DNA of 64,000 nucleotides from Rhodoferax ferrireducens (GCA_002083775.1 MTEI01000004.1:1-64000), one strand, 5' to 3'. Shown: positions 54,097-62,408, numbered from the stretch's first letter. Made by a program: numbers and translations. The notes: generated from the sequence alone by a model not told the origin.

Positions 54097-54540
54097 ATGC
54101 CCAACTACCCACACCCCATCATCCTGCAGGCACTTGAACTGCTGGCCTGCGAGATACGCCACACCGACACGCTGACATCACCCGATGCCGTCAAGGATTA
54201 CCTACGGTTGAAGCTGGCGCCTATGCAGAGGGAGGTGTTCGCGGTGTTGTTCCTTGACTGTCAACACCGGGTCATTGAGTATGAAGAACTGTTCCAAGGG
54301 ACGTTGACTCAGACTAGCGTCTACCCCCGTGAAGTGGTCCGGGCCGCACTGATGCACAACGCGGCAGCGGTCATCCTGGCGCACAACCACCCGTCAGGCA
54401 GCGCCACACCATCACGGGCCGATGAACTGCTGACCCAGACCCTAAAACAAGCCCTGGCGCTGGTTGACGTTCGGGTGTTGGATCATCTTGTTGTCACGAC
54501 TGGCGAATGCCTGAGCATGGCTGAGCATGGCCTGATGTGA
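54097..54540 (+). CDS. RadC-like JAB-domain protein
   Basis: A 147-residue JAMM/MPN-domain protein without the N-terminal HhH part of chromosomal RadC. The metal motif H96-x-H98 with D109 ([14 protein letters not shown]) is intact. Short RadC proteins are common on integrative elements and phage satellites. Their role is unproven, with DNA repair doubtful. Confidence 0.92.
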   Translation: MPNYPHPIILQALELLACEIRHTDTLTSPDAVKDYLRLKLAPMQREVFAVLFLDCQHRVIEYEELFQGTLTQTSVYPREVVRAALMHNAAAVILAHNHPSGSATPSRADELLTQTLKQALALVDVRVLDHLVVTTGECLSMAEHGLM

Positions 54541-54626
54541 ATTTGTTTTTCATTGGTAATAATAGCTTGACAAACTATGATAAACAGGTAAAATGTAGGC
54601 TTCAATCAACCACTTGAAAGCCCGCC

Positions 54627-55040
54627 ATGCGCACCCCATCCAAGGAAATAATCGAAACCCGCCTGCACCAGTGGAAACTGTTCTTTGAGTCCGAACAAGC
54701 CCGGTCTACGGGGTTCGGCACTGTGCTGGCGGACAACGACCCACGGCTGATCCAAGAGGGTGCGGACCCCAAAACATGCGACGTTGATGCAGTGACCGAA
54801 GCGGCGGCACGGCTGGGTGTCGAGTTGAACGACCTGCCCCTGATCGAATTGGCCGAACTGGTGGACATGATGGCAACCAACTACCTATGGCGCGAAGACG
54901 ACGAACTACACGCCGCGTTGATGCAGGATGACCCAGAACTTGAACCCGACTGCGAGCCACCACCTGCAGCCAATCCAATGACACCCGAAGAACGTGCCAC
55001 CCTGCACGCAGAGCTAGACGCCATCCTTGACGCTGCCTGA
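54627..55040 (+). CDS. Hypothetical acidic protein
   Basis: A 137-residue, strongly acidic protein (DDELHAALMQDDPELEPDCE). No family is recognised. It lies between radC and the element's last gene, facing the same way. Confidence 0.65.
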   Translation: MRTPSKEIIETRLHQWKLFFESEQARSTGFGTVLADNDPRLIQEGADPKTCDVDAVTEAAARLGVELNDLPLIELAELVDMMATNYLWREDDELHAALMQDDPELEPDCEPPPAANPMTPEERATLHAELDAILDAA

Positions 55041-55106
55041 GCATGGCCCCTGCGGGGGCTTTCTCTGTTTGGGGAACGGTAATAAAGACTTTTTGTGAGA
55101 GCAGCT

Positions 55107-55364
55107 ATGGTCAAAGAACAAACACACCCACACGTCAAACTTGACGCTGATCAGCGTGCCGACTTGGTACGCCGTTCCTATGCTGCATGGTTCAAAGCTG
55201 GCGGCACTGAGACCCCCACAGAGCGCAGCGGCGTGAAGATGCGCCTAGGGCTAGCCTATGTGGTGCTGCACGGCACTGGCGGGGTTCTGGCGGTCTATCG
55301 GGTACGTCCTGACAACATGGCACTGAGGGTGCTCAAACGGTGGCCTGTGAGCCTTGAATCATGA
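55107..55364 (+). CDS. Small hypothetical protein at element right end
   Basis: An 85-residue protein (MVKEQTHPHVKLDADQRADL). No family is recognised. ATG 55107 is chosen over GTG 55095. Its end lies 16 bases before the right arm-type repeats. Confidence 0.62.
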   Translation: MVKEQTHPHVKLDADQRADLVRRSYAAWFKAGGTETPTERSGVKMRLGLAYVVLHGTGGVLAVYRVRPDNMALRVLKRWPVSLES

Positions 55365-55379
55365 GCGTCAAAACTACCT

Positions 55380-55398
55380 GTTGGTATATTTGTTGGTA
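55380..55398 (+). repeat. Right arm-type repeats (GTTGGTA x2)
   Basis: GTTGGTA at 55380 and 55392. The first lies in CTGTTGGTATAT, matching the left end at 47113. They sit about 65-80 bases inside the proposed attR. Confidence 0.6.
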
Positions 55399-55461
55399 TG
55401 GCATCGTTTCAATTTTGAAAAACCCAGCATTCATGCGGGTTTGCGGGCATGATAGGAACGA

Positions 55462-55474
55462 CACTCTCCCGCCA
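55462..55474 (+). other. Putative degenerate attR
   Basis: CACTCTCCCGCCA differs from the tRNA-Ser end CACTCTCTCCGCCA by one missing base. It is followed after 12 bases by an intrinsic terminator, which is probably the tRNA's original one. Confidence 0.5.
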
Positions 55475-55486
55475 GGTTGCATAAGA

Positions 55487-55520
55487 AAAGCCCACTATCA
55501 AATACGTAGTGGGCTTTTTT
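55487..55520 (+). terminator. Intrinsic terminator, probably ancestral to tRNA-Ser
   Basis: AAAGCCCACTA (55487-55497) pairs perfectly with TAGTGGGCTTT (55507-55517), followed by more T. It lies just outside attR, the place expected for the tRNA terminator before integration. Confidence 0.85.
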
Positions 55521-55606
55521 ATTTGGTGTTGCCGTGTAGCAACTGTTCAACCATCAGTACGGTTTTTGCATGTCGTCGAACCAGACAACACCGCCAACCA
55601 GTAGCC

Positions 55607-55626
55607 AATACGCCATTAGGCGTATT
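55607..55626. promoter_or_regulatory. Perfect 20-bp palindrome, possible operator
   Basis: AATACGCC-ATTA-GGCGTATT, a perfect 8+4+8 inverted repeat 37 bases before a small gene. The form recalls operators of autoregulated small modules, but no regulator is recognised next to it. Confidence 0.5.
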
Positions 55627-55662
55627 CAAGATTGGGAGAAAATTCGTTAAAGTCCTACTGTT

Positions 55663-55872
55663 ATGCAGAAAAAGCCCGCCAATCCATCATCCAGCCCCAT
55701 CACTGAGGAATCTATTGCCCATCCTGCAACGACAGAAAGGCGAAAGTTCCCGCGGCCTTTGCCCATGCCTGAAGTCAAAGAAGGTTACGGTGGAGATTCT
55801 GAATGGGCTATGTGGCTGGAACATGCCGGAAAGCAACCGCCAATAGATATCAACCTGAATTCGCCAGATTGA
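55663..55872 (+). CDS. Small hypothetical protein
   Basis: A possible 69-residue protein (MQKKPANPSSSPITEES), Pro-rich at first and acidic later. No family is recognised. The palindrome upstream and the defined frame give modest support. Confidence 0.4.
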   Translation: MQKKPANPSSSPITEESIAHPATTERRKFPRPLPMPEVKEGYGGDSEWAMWLEHAGKQPPIDINLNSPD

Positions 55873-55945
55873 AGCAGGTGTGACCCGTTACCATGGATAA
55901 AGCAGGTTCTCTGCAACCTGCCATCTGGTTTCCAAGGAGCACACC

Positions 55946-56407
55946 ATGACCAGTCCCACCAAACCAGCAAACAAGTCCAGCCCGAAAGCCGCACGCAAGA
56001 CAGCGGCAACGACACCCATTCAGGCAGTTGCAAAAAAAGTGGCTGCGAAGCCACCAACGGTGGCCAAGACAGAGAAAGTCGCCGAGCCATCCCTGCGCTT
56101 TTACCACTCAAAAACACTGCGAACCCGCACCCACAGTGTGCTGACTGCTATTGAAACCACACCAGAGGCGCCCGGCCATGGTGAAGCGCTGGCCGATGTG
56201 GTGAATGACCTGATTGATGCGGGCATGGACTATTACTTTTTGCGCCCGCTCAAACAAGCCGAGGTGGGTTTTGTTGCCGAGCAGTCCGCGCGGTTGGGGC
56301 TGTCTGGCGCGGTGCGGCTGATCAGCTCAGTCAGCCGCAAATTCATCGTGCGGATGGAGCCGCAGCAGCTCCAGGTGGTGGCCACACACATCCGTGCGCT
56401 CACATAA
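55946..56407 (+). CDS. Hypothetical protein with Lys/Ala-rich N-terminus
   Basis: A 153-residue protein. The first 50 residues are Lys/Ala/Pro-rich, like histone H1-type or phasin-related tails. The rest is a compact domain (SLRFYHSKTLRTRTHSVLTA onward) I do not recognise. It begins after AAGGAG (55933-55938). DNA binding by the tail is possible but unproven. Confidence 0.7.
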   Translation: MTSPTKPANKSSPKAARKTAATTPIQAVAKKVAAKPPTVAKTEKVAEPSLRFYHSKTLRTRTHSVLTAIETTPEAPGHGEALADVVNDLIDAGMDYYFLRPLKQAEVGFVAEQSARLGLSGAVRLISSVSRKFIVRMEPQQLQVVATHIRALT

Positions 56408-56492
56408 GGCCACGGGCCTGACACCCAAAACGCCACTCAAATCAAGGTAAGCAGGCCCCCGCGACGCAGGTCTTCGCAGTGGTGGCCTGCCT

Positions 56493-57644
56493 TCAGGCTG
56501 TCGGCGGTGCTACTGAGAACCCGAACAAACGCTCTGGCGGCAGGCGCTTGAGCATGGCCTTGTCACTGACCGCGCCAACAATGGCCGAGCCGGGCTCAGC
56601 AGTGTCACGGCGCACGGTTTTGGTAATGAGGCGGGCCTGTGTGTCGGTGATCACGGCGACGATGGGCGCTTTGGCGTTGGCTGTGCGTTGCACCACCACA
56701 CCCTGCTCGCCCGAGGCCAGCTTGACGTAATCTCCCGGCGGGTAAATGCCCAGTTCCTTGATGATGGCGGTTGAAATCGGCCCGCCTTTGTCTTCCCGGT
56801 AGAGTTGGCGCACGGCTTCCTGGGGTGACAACGCCTCACGCAGGGCGCGTGGGCTGATTTTGGCCATCAGCACATCGGCCACACGCAAGGCCACCGCCAT
56901 CTCGCTGACATCACGGGTGCCGCTGGGGTAACCGGTGCCCTCCAGGTGTTCGTGGTGCTGGGCGATGGCGGTTAACCAGTCGGTATCGGTCACTCCCAGT
57001 GCGGTCAACTGCGCCACGGCTTTGTCGGGGTGGGCCCGAATTTCGGCACGCTGCGCGTCTTTTGGCGGCACGTCTTGCGCGGCCATCTGGCCTTGCAAGT
57101 CCAGAATCGTGAGGTTCATAGTGAGCGCCGCTTTCACCAAGCTCATCAAACGCGGCTGCGGCCAGCCCAGGCGCCGCGCCAGCAACACACACAACATGGC
57201 GGTGTGAATGGCGTGGGTGTAGCCGTAATAAAAGTGCTGGTGGTTGTCCTGGCGCACCGCGCGGTAGATGCCAATATCGACCTGGCAGTCCAGCAGGCCC
57301 AGCAGGCGCGTGGCAAAGTCGTCCAGCTGCGTGACAAAGTCTGGCTTTTCCGCCGGGTGCAGCAACAGTTTGCGTAAATCTTCAGCCAATTGGTCCCACA
57401 GGCCAAACAGGTTGGGCGGCACACGCACCGTGGCCCGCTCTGGCTGCGCAGCCTGCTCGCGCGCCACGGCACGGATTTCTTCCACGTCGGCAAAGGCACC
57501 GCGCTCCAGCAGTTGGGTGAGTTGCTGCTCGGTCTGAACCACAAAACCGCGTGACAACAGCAGCTTTCCCTGTTCGTCACGCACGCTCCAGGGCAGCGGC
57601 TGGCCCAGTTGCACTTTGGATCGGGGTAAGCGGATAACTTTCAT
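56493..57644 (-). CDS. HD-GYP-type protein lacking the HD pair
   Basis: A 383-residue protein. The domain layout follows HD-GYP proteins, with HAIHTAMLCVLLA, a conserved RAHPDKAVAQL and HHEHLEGTGYPSG intact. The metal-binding HD dyad is replaced: the segment reads AALTMNLTILDLQ where LLHDIG is expected. Hydrolysis of cyclic-di-GMP is doubtful, and binding or a scaffold role is possible. ATG 57644 (MKVIRLPRSK) is the likely start. Confidence 0.85.
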   Translation of the reverse strand: MKVIRLPRSKVQLGQPLPWSVRDEQGKLLLSRGFVVQTEQQLTQLLERGAFADVEEIRAVAREQAAQPERATVRVPPNLFGLWDQLAEDLRKLLLHPAEKPDFVTQLDDFATRLLGLLDCQVDIGIYRAVRQDNHQHFYYGYTHAIHTAMLCVLLARRLGWPQPRLMSLVKAALTMNLTILDLQGQMAAQDVPPKDAQRAEIRAHPDKAVAQLTALGVTDTDWLTAIAQHHEHLEGTGYPSGTRDVSEMAVALRVADVLMAKISPRALREALSPQEAVRQLYREDKGGPISTAIIKELGIYPPGDYVKLASGEQGVVVQRTANAKAPIVAVITDTQARLITKTVRRDTAEPGSAIVGAVSDKAMLKRLPPERLFGFSVAPPTA

Positions 57645-57760
57645 AGGTGGCTGGGGGTAGCGTGACAGCTTTGGGGGTGGTTTGTCAACTGGCGCAAAGA
57701 CCCGGCGCAGACAGTGCTGCGGCACGGCAAGCTGGGGCAATTCGGTGCCGCTTTGACAGG

Positions 57761-58405
57761 TCAATCCGCATCCACCAGCCGCCCCTGCACCAGCCGCACC
57801 GCCCGGTCGGCCATGTCGCGCGCTTCGGCTTCGTCGTGGGTGACCAGCAGGGTGGGCATGCCAGCCGCCTGGATGCGGGTGCGAAACTCATGGCGCAAGG
57901 CCACGCGCAAGTCAGCGTCCAGCGCGGAAAAAGGCTCGTCGAGCAACAAGGCGCGGGGCTGGGTGATCAGCGCGCGGGCCAGCGCCACGCGCTGCTGCTC
58001 ACCGCCCGACAAGTGCCACACGCGGCGCTGGGCCAGCTCGGTCAGGCCAAAAACACCCAGCATCTGCAGCGCCTGGGCCCGCGCCTGGCGCCTGGGCAAG
58101 CCTTGCTCAATCAGCCCAAAGGCCACGTTGTCCTGCACGTTCAGGTGCGGAAACAGCGCAAAGTCCTGAAACATCAACGCAAAACGGCGCTGCTCGGGTG
58201 GCAGGTGGGTGATGTCCTGGCCGTCAAACCAGACACTGCCAGCGTCCGCCACCTGCAGGCCAGCCACGATGTTGAGCAGGGTGCTTTTGCCGCTGCCCGA
58301 CGGCCCCAGCAGCGCCACGATCTCACCGGCAGCCACGCGCAGGTTCACGTCCTGCAGTAACGGCTGGTGGGCGTAGCGTTGGTGGATCTGGCGGAGTTCA
58401 AGCAT
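57761..58405 (-). CDS. thiQ: ThiQ, thiamine ABC transporter ATPase
   Basis: A 214-residue ATPase with Walker A GPSGSGKST (34-42), signature LSGGEQQR and LLDEPFSALD. The short length and position after thiP mark it as ThiQ. It supplies energy for uptake of thiamine and its phosphates. It overlaps thiP by eight bases and ends the thiBPQ operon. Confidence 0.92.
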   Translation of the reverse strand: MLELRQIHQRYAHQPLLQDVNLRVAAGEIVALLGPSGSGKSTLLNIVAGLQVADAGSVWFDGQDITHLPPEQRRFALMFQDFALFPHLNVQDNVAFGLIEQGLPRRQARAQALQMLGVFGLTELAQRRVWHLSGGEQQRVALARALITQPRALLLDEPFSALDADLRVALRHEFRTRIQAAGMPTLLVTHDEAEARDMADRAVRLVQGRLVDAD

Positions 58406-60056
58406 GTTGGGTCGTGGGGTCGATGTGGGCCATCTGAGGCTTGCGGTTGCGGGCGCGGGCCTCGCCGGGCTCGCGCAACGGCCACTCGATCAGCAAAAAA
58501 GCTGCGAGCGCCAGCGCCATCAGCACACAGGCCAGCACCATCGCGGCGTCCAGGTTGGCCTGGCCCGGGCGACCCAGGCGCTGGTAGATCAGCGTGGTGA
58601 GAGTGGCCCACTCCGGGCGCGACAAAAACAGTGTCACGGCAAATTCACCCAGCGCCGTGGCCGCAGCAAACGCCATGCCTCGGCGCAAGGCGGGGAGCAG
58701 CAGCGGCAATGTCACCCGCCAGAAACAGCGCCACGGGCTGGCGCCCAGCGTGCGCGCGGCCTGGCCCAGATGCACCGGCAGGCTGTCCAGCCCAGCCGCG
58801 AGCGACTTGGCCACAAACGGGTACGCCAGCACCGCATACGCCGCCAGCAGCAACGGCAAACTGGCGGTGAGCGACGGGTACAGTAGCAGCAAACCAAACG
58901 CCACCGTCACCGGCGACACCACAAACGGCAGGTAAGCCGCCGCGCGCCAGGCCACCGAGGCCTGCGCTGCCACAGCGTGCAACACCCCCAGCAGCGTGGC
59001 CACCACCAGCGCCATGGCCGAGAAGCGCAACGTGTTCCAGGTGGCTGCCAGCGTTTCAGCATCAAATATGCCTGTAGCCCCCGTCTCTAAAGCGCTGATA
59101 GCTTTGATAACAATAGCAACAATCGGCAAGGCACAGACGACAAACAGCACCGCCAGTGCCAGCAACAAGCTCAGCCACTGAAGCGAGCTGTGCGGGCGCT
59201 GGCGCGCAACAGGTACTGGGCGCACCGGCGCAGCCAGGCGTTTTTCCAGTGCGGCGTAAGCCAGCGCCACGCCCCCGGTGAGCAACAGCATCCACAGCGC
59301 CAGCACGCTGGCCTGACCCAGCTGCAGCTCGTAGGCGACCAAGGTGTAAATCTCAACCTCCACCGTGGCATAACGCTGGCCGCCCAGCACCAGCGCCAGG
59401 CCAAACCCGGCAAAGCAGTACAAAAACACCAGGCACAAACTCGACACCAGCCACGGCGCAATCGCGGGCCATTCCACCCGCCAGAAAGCGCGCCAAGGTG
59501 TAGCGCCCAAAGATCGCGCAGCGGCCACCTGGCGCGCGTTGACCTGCTCCAGCGCATCGACACCCGCGCGCACCACCAGGCACAGGTTGAAAAACAAATT
59601 TCCGTACAGCAGTAGCCAGGGTGTGTCCTGCAGGTTGATGCCCATCGCCCCGCTGATCAGCCCGTGCGGGCCCCACAACGCCAGCACCCCTAACGCAGCT
59701 ACCAGGGTGGGCACCACAAACGGCAGCATCAGCAGGCGCAGCACCAGCGCGCGCCCGGCAAACTCAAACCGCGCCAGCACCCAGGCCAGTGGCAAACCCA
59801 ACAGCAGCGCCAGCACGCAGGTGATGGCCGCCTGAGCCAGCGACCAGATGACACGCCAGCGCAGGTAGTCGTCTTGCCAGGGTTTCCAGATCGACAGATC
59901 GGCGGAGGGACTCAGATCACCAGAAAAGCCCTCAACAGCCAAGCGGGCTAGCGGTGCCAGCAACAGCAGCAACAAGGCAGCGGCGGGCAACAGCGCCAAC
60001 CACAAACCGGGCCGCTGTGCCCAGTGCGGGCGAGCGTCAAAGTTAAAGGTGGTCAT
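58398..60056 (-). CDS. thiP: ThiP, thiamine ABC transporter permease
   Basis: A 552-residue fused permease with two binding-protein-dependent transport domains, each with about six helices and an EAA-like loop (first AAARSLGATPWRAFWRVEWP, second AARTLGASPWRCFWRVTLP). The linker between the halves includes an in-frame copy of a dispersed repeat (about residues 313-332). It overlaps thiQ and is separated from thiB by a 164-base gap that holds a palindromic element. Confidence 0.93.
   Translation of the reverse strand: MTTFNFDARPHWAQRPGLWLALLPAAALLLLLLAPLARLAVEGFSGDLSPSADLSIWKPWQDDYLRWRVIWSLAQAAITCVLALLLGLPLAWVLARFEFAGRALVLRLLMLPFVVPTLVAALGVLALWGPHGLISGAMGINLQDTPWLLLYGNLFFNLCLVVRAGVDALEQVNARQVAAARSLGATPWRAFWRVEWPAIAPWLVSSLCLVFLYCFAGFGLALVLGGQRYATVEVEIYTLVAYELQLGQASVLALWMLLLTGGVALAYAALEKRLAAPVRPVPVARQRPHSSLQWLSLLLALAVLFVVCALPIVAIVIKAISALETGATGIFDAETLAATWNTLRFSAMALVVATLLGVLHAVAAQASVAWRAAAYLPFVVSPVTVAFGLLLLYPSLTASLPLLLAAYAVLAYPFVAKSLAAGLDSLPVHLGQAARTLGASPWRCFWRVTLPLLLPALRRGMAFAAATALGEFAVTLFLSRPEWATLTTLIYQRLGRPGQANLDAAMVLACVLMALALAAFLLIEWPLREPGEARARNRKPQMAHIDPTTQHA
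59060..59117 (-). repeat. Dispersed hairpin repeat, copy J (inside thiP)
   Basis: Read on the minus strand: ATCAAAGCTATCAGCGCTTT, then AGAGACGGGGGCTACAGGC, ATATTTGATGC. It is in frame in the thiP interdomain linker and encodes IKAISALETGATGIFDAE. Confidence 0.65.
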
Positions 60057-60093
60057 GCGTTGGGGGTCGTGCTTGGGCGGTCACGCTCGGGCC

Positions 60094-60163
60094 GTCATCC
60101 CGGACTCGATCCGGGATCCATAAACCCACGACGCCATGGATTGCGGGTCAAGCCCACAATGAC
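60094..60163. repeat. 70-bp palindromic element inside the thi operon
   Basis: GTCAT and ATGAC at the ends enclose two hairpins: ATCCCGG-ACTCGAT-CCGGGAT and ATTGCGGGTCAAGCCCACAAT. The pattern GTCAT...CCGGGAT resembles a widespread proteobacterial intergenic repeat. It lies between thiB and thiP and could process or stall the transcript. Confidence 0.7.
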
Positions 60164-60220
60164 AACCGCTGTGGATGCCCCCATGGGATTGCCCGGCGAC
60201 AGCATGTTGCGCCACCTGGG

Positions 60221-61243
60221 CTACTTCAGCACCACTTGCGTCCAGCGCGCCACCCACTTGGCACCCTGGTCGGCAATCACCTGCGTTGGCAGGCTCTCAA
60301 ACGCTTTGGGTTCGACAGCGTGGGTCATCACCGGGGCCAGCGGGGTTTTGGCCACTGCGGGGTACATCCACATCTCGGTTTGCAAAGCTTGCTGCACCGG
60401 AGCTGAGCGCATGAAATCGACAAACTTCAAGGCGGCGGCTTTTTGCGCTGTGCCTTTGATCAGCGCCACACCTTCCACCTGGCGGAACACGCCCCCGGCC
60501 AGGTTCAGGCTGGCGGTGGGTGACTCGGTGAGTTTGTCCTTGGCGTAAAACACCTCGGCGGCCGGGCTGGTGGCATAACTCACCACCAGTGTGTGGCTGC
60601 CCTGGTTGCGGGTGAACTCGGTGTAGTAAGCCTCGCTCCAGCCCTTGACCACTTTCAGGCCGTTGGCACGCATCTGCGCCCACCAGGCAAAGGCTTTTTC
60701 TTCACCCATGCCGGCCACGGTGGCCAGCAAAAAGGCGTAGCCCGGGCTGGAGGTGGCCGGGTTGGGCACCACCAGCCAGCCCTTGTAGGCTGGCAACGTC
60801 AAATCTTGCAGGGTTTTGGGCAGCGGCGTGCCGGTTTTGGCTACGGCAGCCTTGTCGTAGTTCAGGGTGACAAACCCATAGTCCACCGCCGCCAACGCAT
60901 CGCCCAGTTGCGTATCCACCGCGCCTGCCGTTTGCGGCAAAGCTGCCTCCAGCACGCCTGCAGCCAGTGCCTTGCTGGCCAGGGTGTTGTCGATGCCATA
61001 CACCACGTCTGCCACCGGCTTGGCACGGGTCAGGATGAGTTTGTTGAGCATTTCCCCCGCATCCCCGCCCTTGATGATGGCCAGCTTGACGCCGTTTTGC
61101 GCTTCAAACTGCGCCAGCAGCGGCTTGGGCAGGGCGAATGAGCTGTGCACCATCACGCGTAATTCGGTGGCGGCATGGGTCAGCGGGGACAAAGTAGCGG
61201 TGGCCAGCGCGGTGGCGGCCAGGGCAAACAGACGACGGTTCAT
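60221..61243 (-). CDS. thiB: ThiB, thiamine-binding periplasmic protein
   Basis: A 340-residue periplasmic binding protein with a signal peptide (1-24, cleaved after THA). ELRVMVHSSFALPKPLLAQF and VADVVYGIDNTLAS are typical of ThiB. The length fits the family. ATG 61243 (MNRRLFALAAT) follows the TPP riboswitch on the minus strand. It heads the thiBPQ operon. Confidence 0.94.
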   Translation of the reverse strand: MNRRLFALAATALATATLSPLTHAATELRVMVHSSFALPKPLLAQFEAQNGVKLAIIKGGDAGEMLNKLILTRAKPVADVVYGIDNTLASKALAAGVLEAALPQTAGAVDTQLGDALAAVDYGFVTLNYDKAAVAKTGTPLPKTLQDLTLPAYKGWLVVPNPATSSPGYAFLLATVAGMGEEKAFAWWAQMRANGLKVVKGWSEAYYTEFTRNQGSHTLVVSYATSPAAEVFYAKDKLTESPTASLNLAGGVFRQVEGVALIKGTAQKAAALKFVDFMRSAPVQQALQTEMWMYPAVAKTPLAPVMTHAVEPKAFESLPTQVIADQGAKWVARWTQVVLK

Positions 61244-61321
61244 GGCATTCCCTTTTGATAGCGCCAGCGCCCGGAGGGCGTGGGCTCGATAGGGGTACAC
61301 CGGCAAGCGGCTATGTCCAAC

Positions 61322-61412
61322 CCATCACGCTCCCTACGCTGGCATGATCCAGATCAGGTGTGGGGACTCTCTCAGCCCGGCTTGCGCCAGACACCCCCGG
61401 TGAAGCTGAGGA
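61322..61412 (-). promoter_or_regulatory. TPP riboswitch (THI element)
   Basis: On the minus strand: GGGGGTGTCTGG, then CTGAGAGAG, ACCTGATCTGGATCATGCCA and GCGTAGGGA, all conserved THI-box parts in order. It lies about 80 bases before thiB and should shut down thiBPQ when thiamine diphosphate is plentiful. Confidence 0.96.
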
Positions 61413-61850
61413 TTGTAAAGGGAGGCTGGTCTGTGGGGCGTTTTCGAGCTTCAACACTGCACGTCAGGGCGACTGGGTCATGCGCATGCGGTTTTGGCAT
61501 GAAATCACGCGCGGGGCTGGATTTTGAGTACGCCACGGGCTGGTTTCGCGCGCCTTTCATCCCAAAGCCCGGTCACATCACCCAATCACCCTGCCCCACC
61601 GGTGTTTGAAAAGTCAGGAGATAAAAATCAGGCGGCACCTGCCTTTTCCATCCTCGTGATGCTGGAGACCGTCGCTGATCATGGGGCACAAGCGGCCAAT
61701 CCAAAACGCGATGATTTCTGCGTTTAAACCGACGGACGGCGGCTTTGTTACTGCATTTCGGTTCACCACGCTGTTGGCACAGTGATCTCTTCAAACCCGA
61801 TGCTGGCACAGCTCTGGATCATTTTCTGATGACCGATTCAAAACGCAGGG
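61413..61850. other. Gap without recognisable gene
   Basis: Contains the thiB promoter region nearest the riboswitch. I see no convincing gene, RNA or repeat in the rest. Confidence 0.5.
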
Positions 61851-62408
61851 TTACAAACCCGTTGTGACCATTATTCCTCGCCGGATCTCATAGATCACCT
61901 CGCCCTGCTCTTGTCCTGGTACAGGGTCTGGAAAGTCGGGAAACACCGTCTCCACGAGGTGAAAACCTGCTTTCTCCAAGACCCGGCGCGACCCTAAATT
62001 GACCGTCATCGTCTGGGCCCGTACGCAATCGAATCCCCGTTGATCGAAGGCGGCTGCGATCAAGGCCTTGGCTCCTTCAGTTGCAAAGCCCTGGCCCCAA
62101 GCCCAGCGAGACAGGCGATAACCGAGCTCAGCGGTATGCAGACCTTTGTGGACACCTTCGTCAAAGATGCCAAACCAGCCAACAAACCGCCCTGTTGCAC
62201 TTTCATGTGCGGCGAGAACGTCTGCTTCGGTTCCACGGGGCGTCAGAAAATCGCTGTGCGTAAGGCCCTCTTCAGGCACCGGGCGCCCACCGTTGAGGTA
62301 TAGCATTACTTCTGGACTCGCTTCTAACGACACCAGATCGTCGCGATCTGCCGGAGTCACAGGGCGAATCGCAAGGCGGGTCGTGTTCAAACGCAAATTA
62401 GCCAGCAT
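61851..62408 (-). CDS. GNAT acetyltransferase, RimJ/RimL type
   Basis: A 185-residue N-acetyltransferase. LNTTRLAIRPVTPADRDDLV opens it, the acetyl-CoA loop is seen as RWAWGQGFATEGAKAL, and NLGSRRVLEKAGFHLV is the typical last motif. The substrate is unknown. ATG 62408 (MLANLRLNTTR) is the homologous start. Confidence 0.88.
   Translation of the reverse strand: MLANLRLNTTRLAIRPVTPADRDDLVSLEASPEVMLYLNGGRPVPEEGLTHSDFLTPRGTEADVLAAHESATGRFVGWFGIFDEGVHKGLHTAELGYRLSRWAWGQGFATEGAKALIAAAFDQRGFDCVRAQTMTVNLGSRRVLEKAGFHLVETVFPDFPDPVPGQEQGEVIYEIRRGIMVTTGL

Larger units (their letters stand above)
46942..55474 (+). mobile_element. Integrated satellite-like element in tRNA-Ser
   Basis: An 8.5-kb element bounded by the tRNA-Ser 3' end and a degenerate copy of it. 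It carries a P4-type integrase, an AlpA-like protein, a primase-helicase, an iteron origin, RadC, a PEP-CTERM protein and several unknowns. GTTGGTA repeats lie inside both ends. No capsid, packaging, lysis or conjugation genes are seen. This is the gene set of a replicating satellite or small integrative mobilisable element. Confidence 0.85.

Noticed and set aside
53809-54162. 117-residue minus-strand open frame in the gap before radC
   Set aside because: It overlaps the radC start, has no recognisable domain and is rich in residues typical of random translation.
55361-55846. 161-residue open frame across the element's right end
   Set aside because: It runs through arm repeats, attR, a terminator and a palindrome, so it cannot be a conserved gene.
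61280-61609. 109-residue plus-strand open frame upstream of thiB
   Set aside because: It reads the TPP riboswitch antisense and has no family character.
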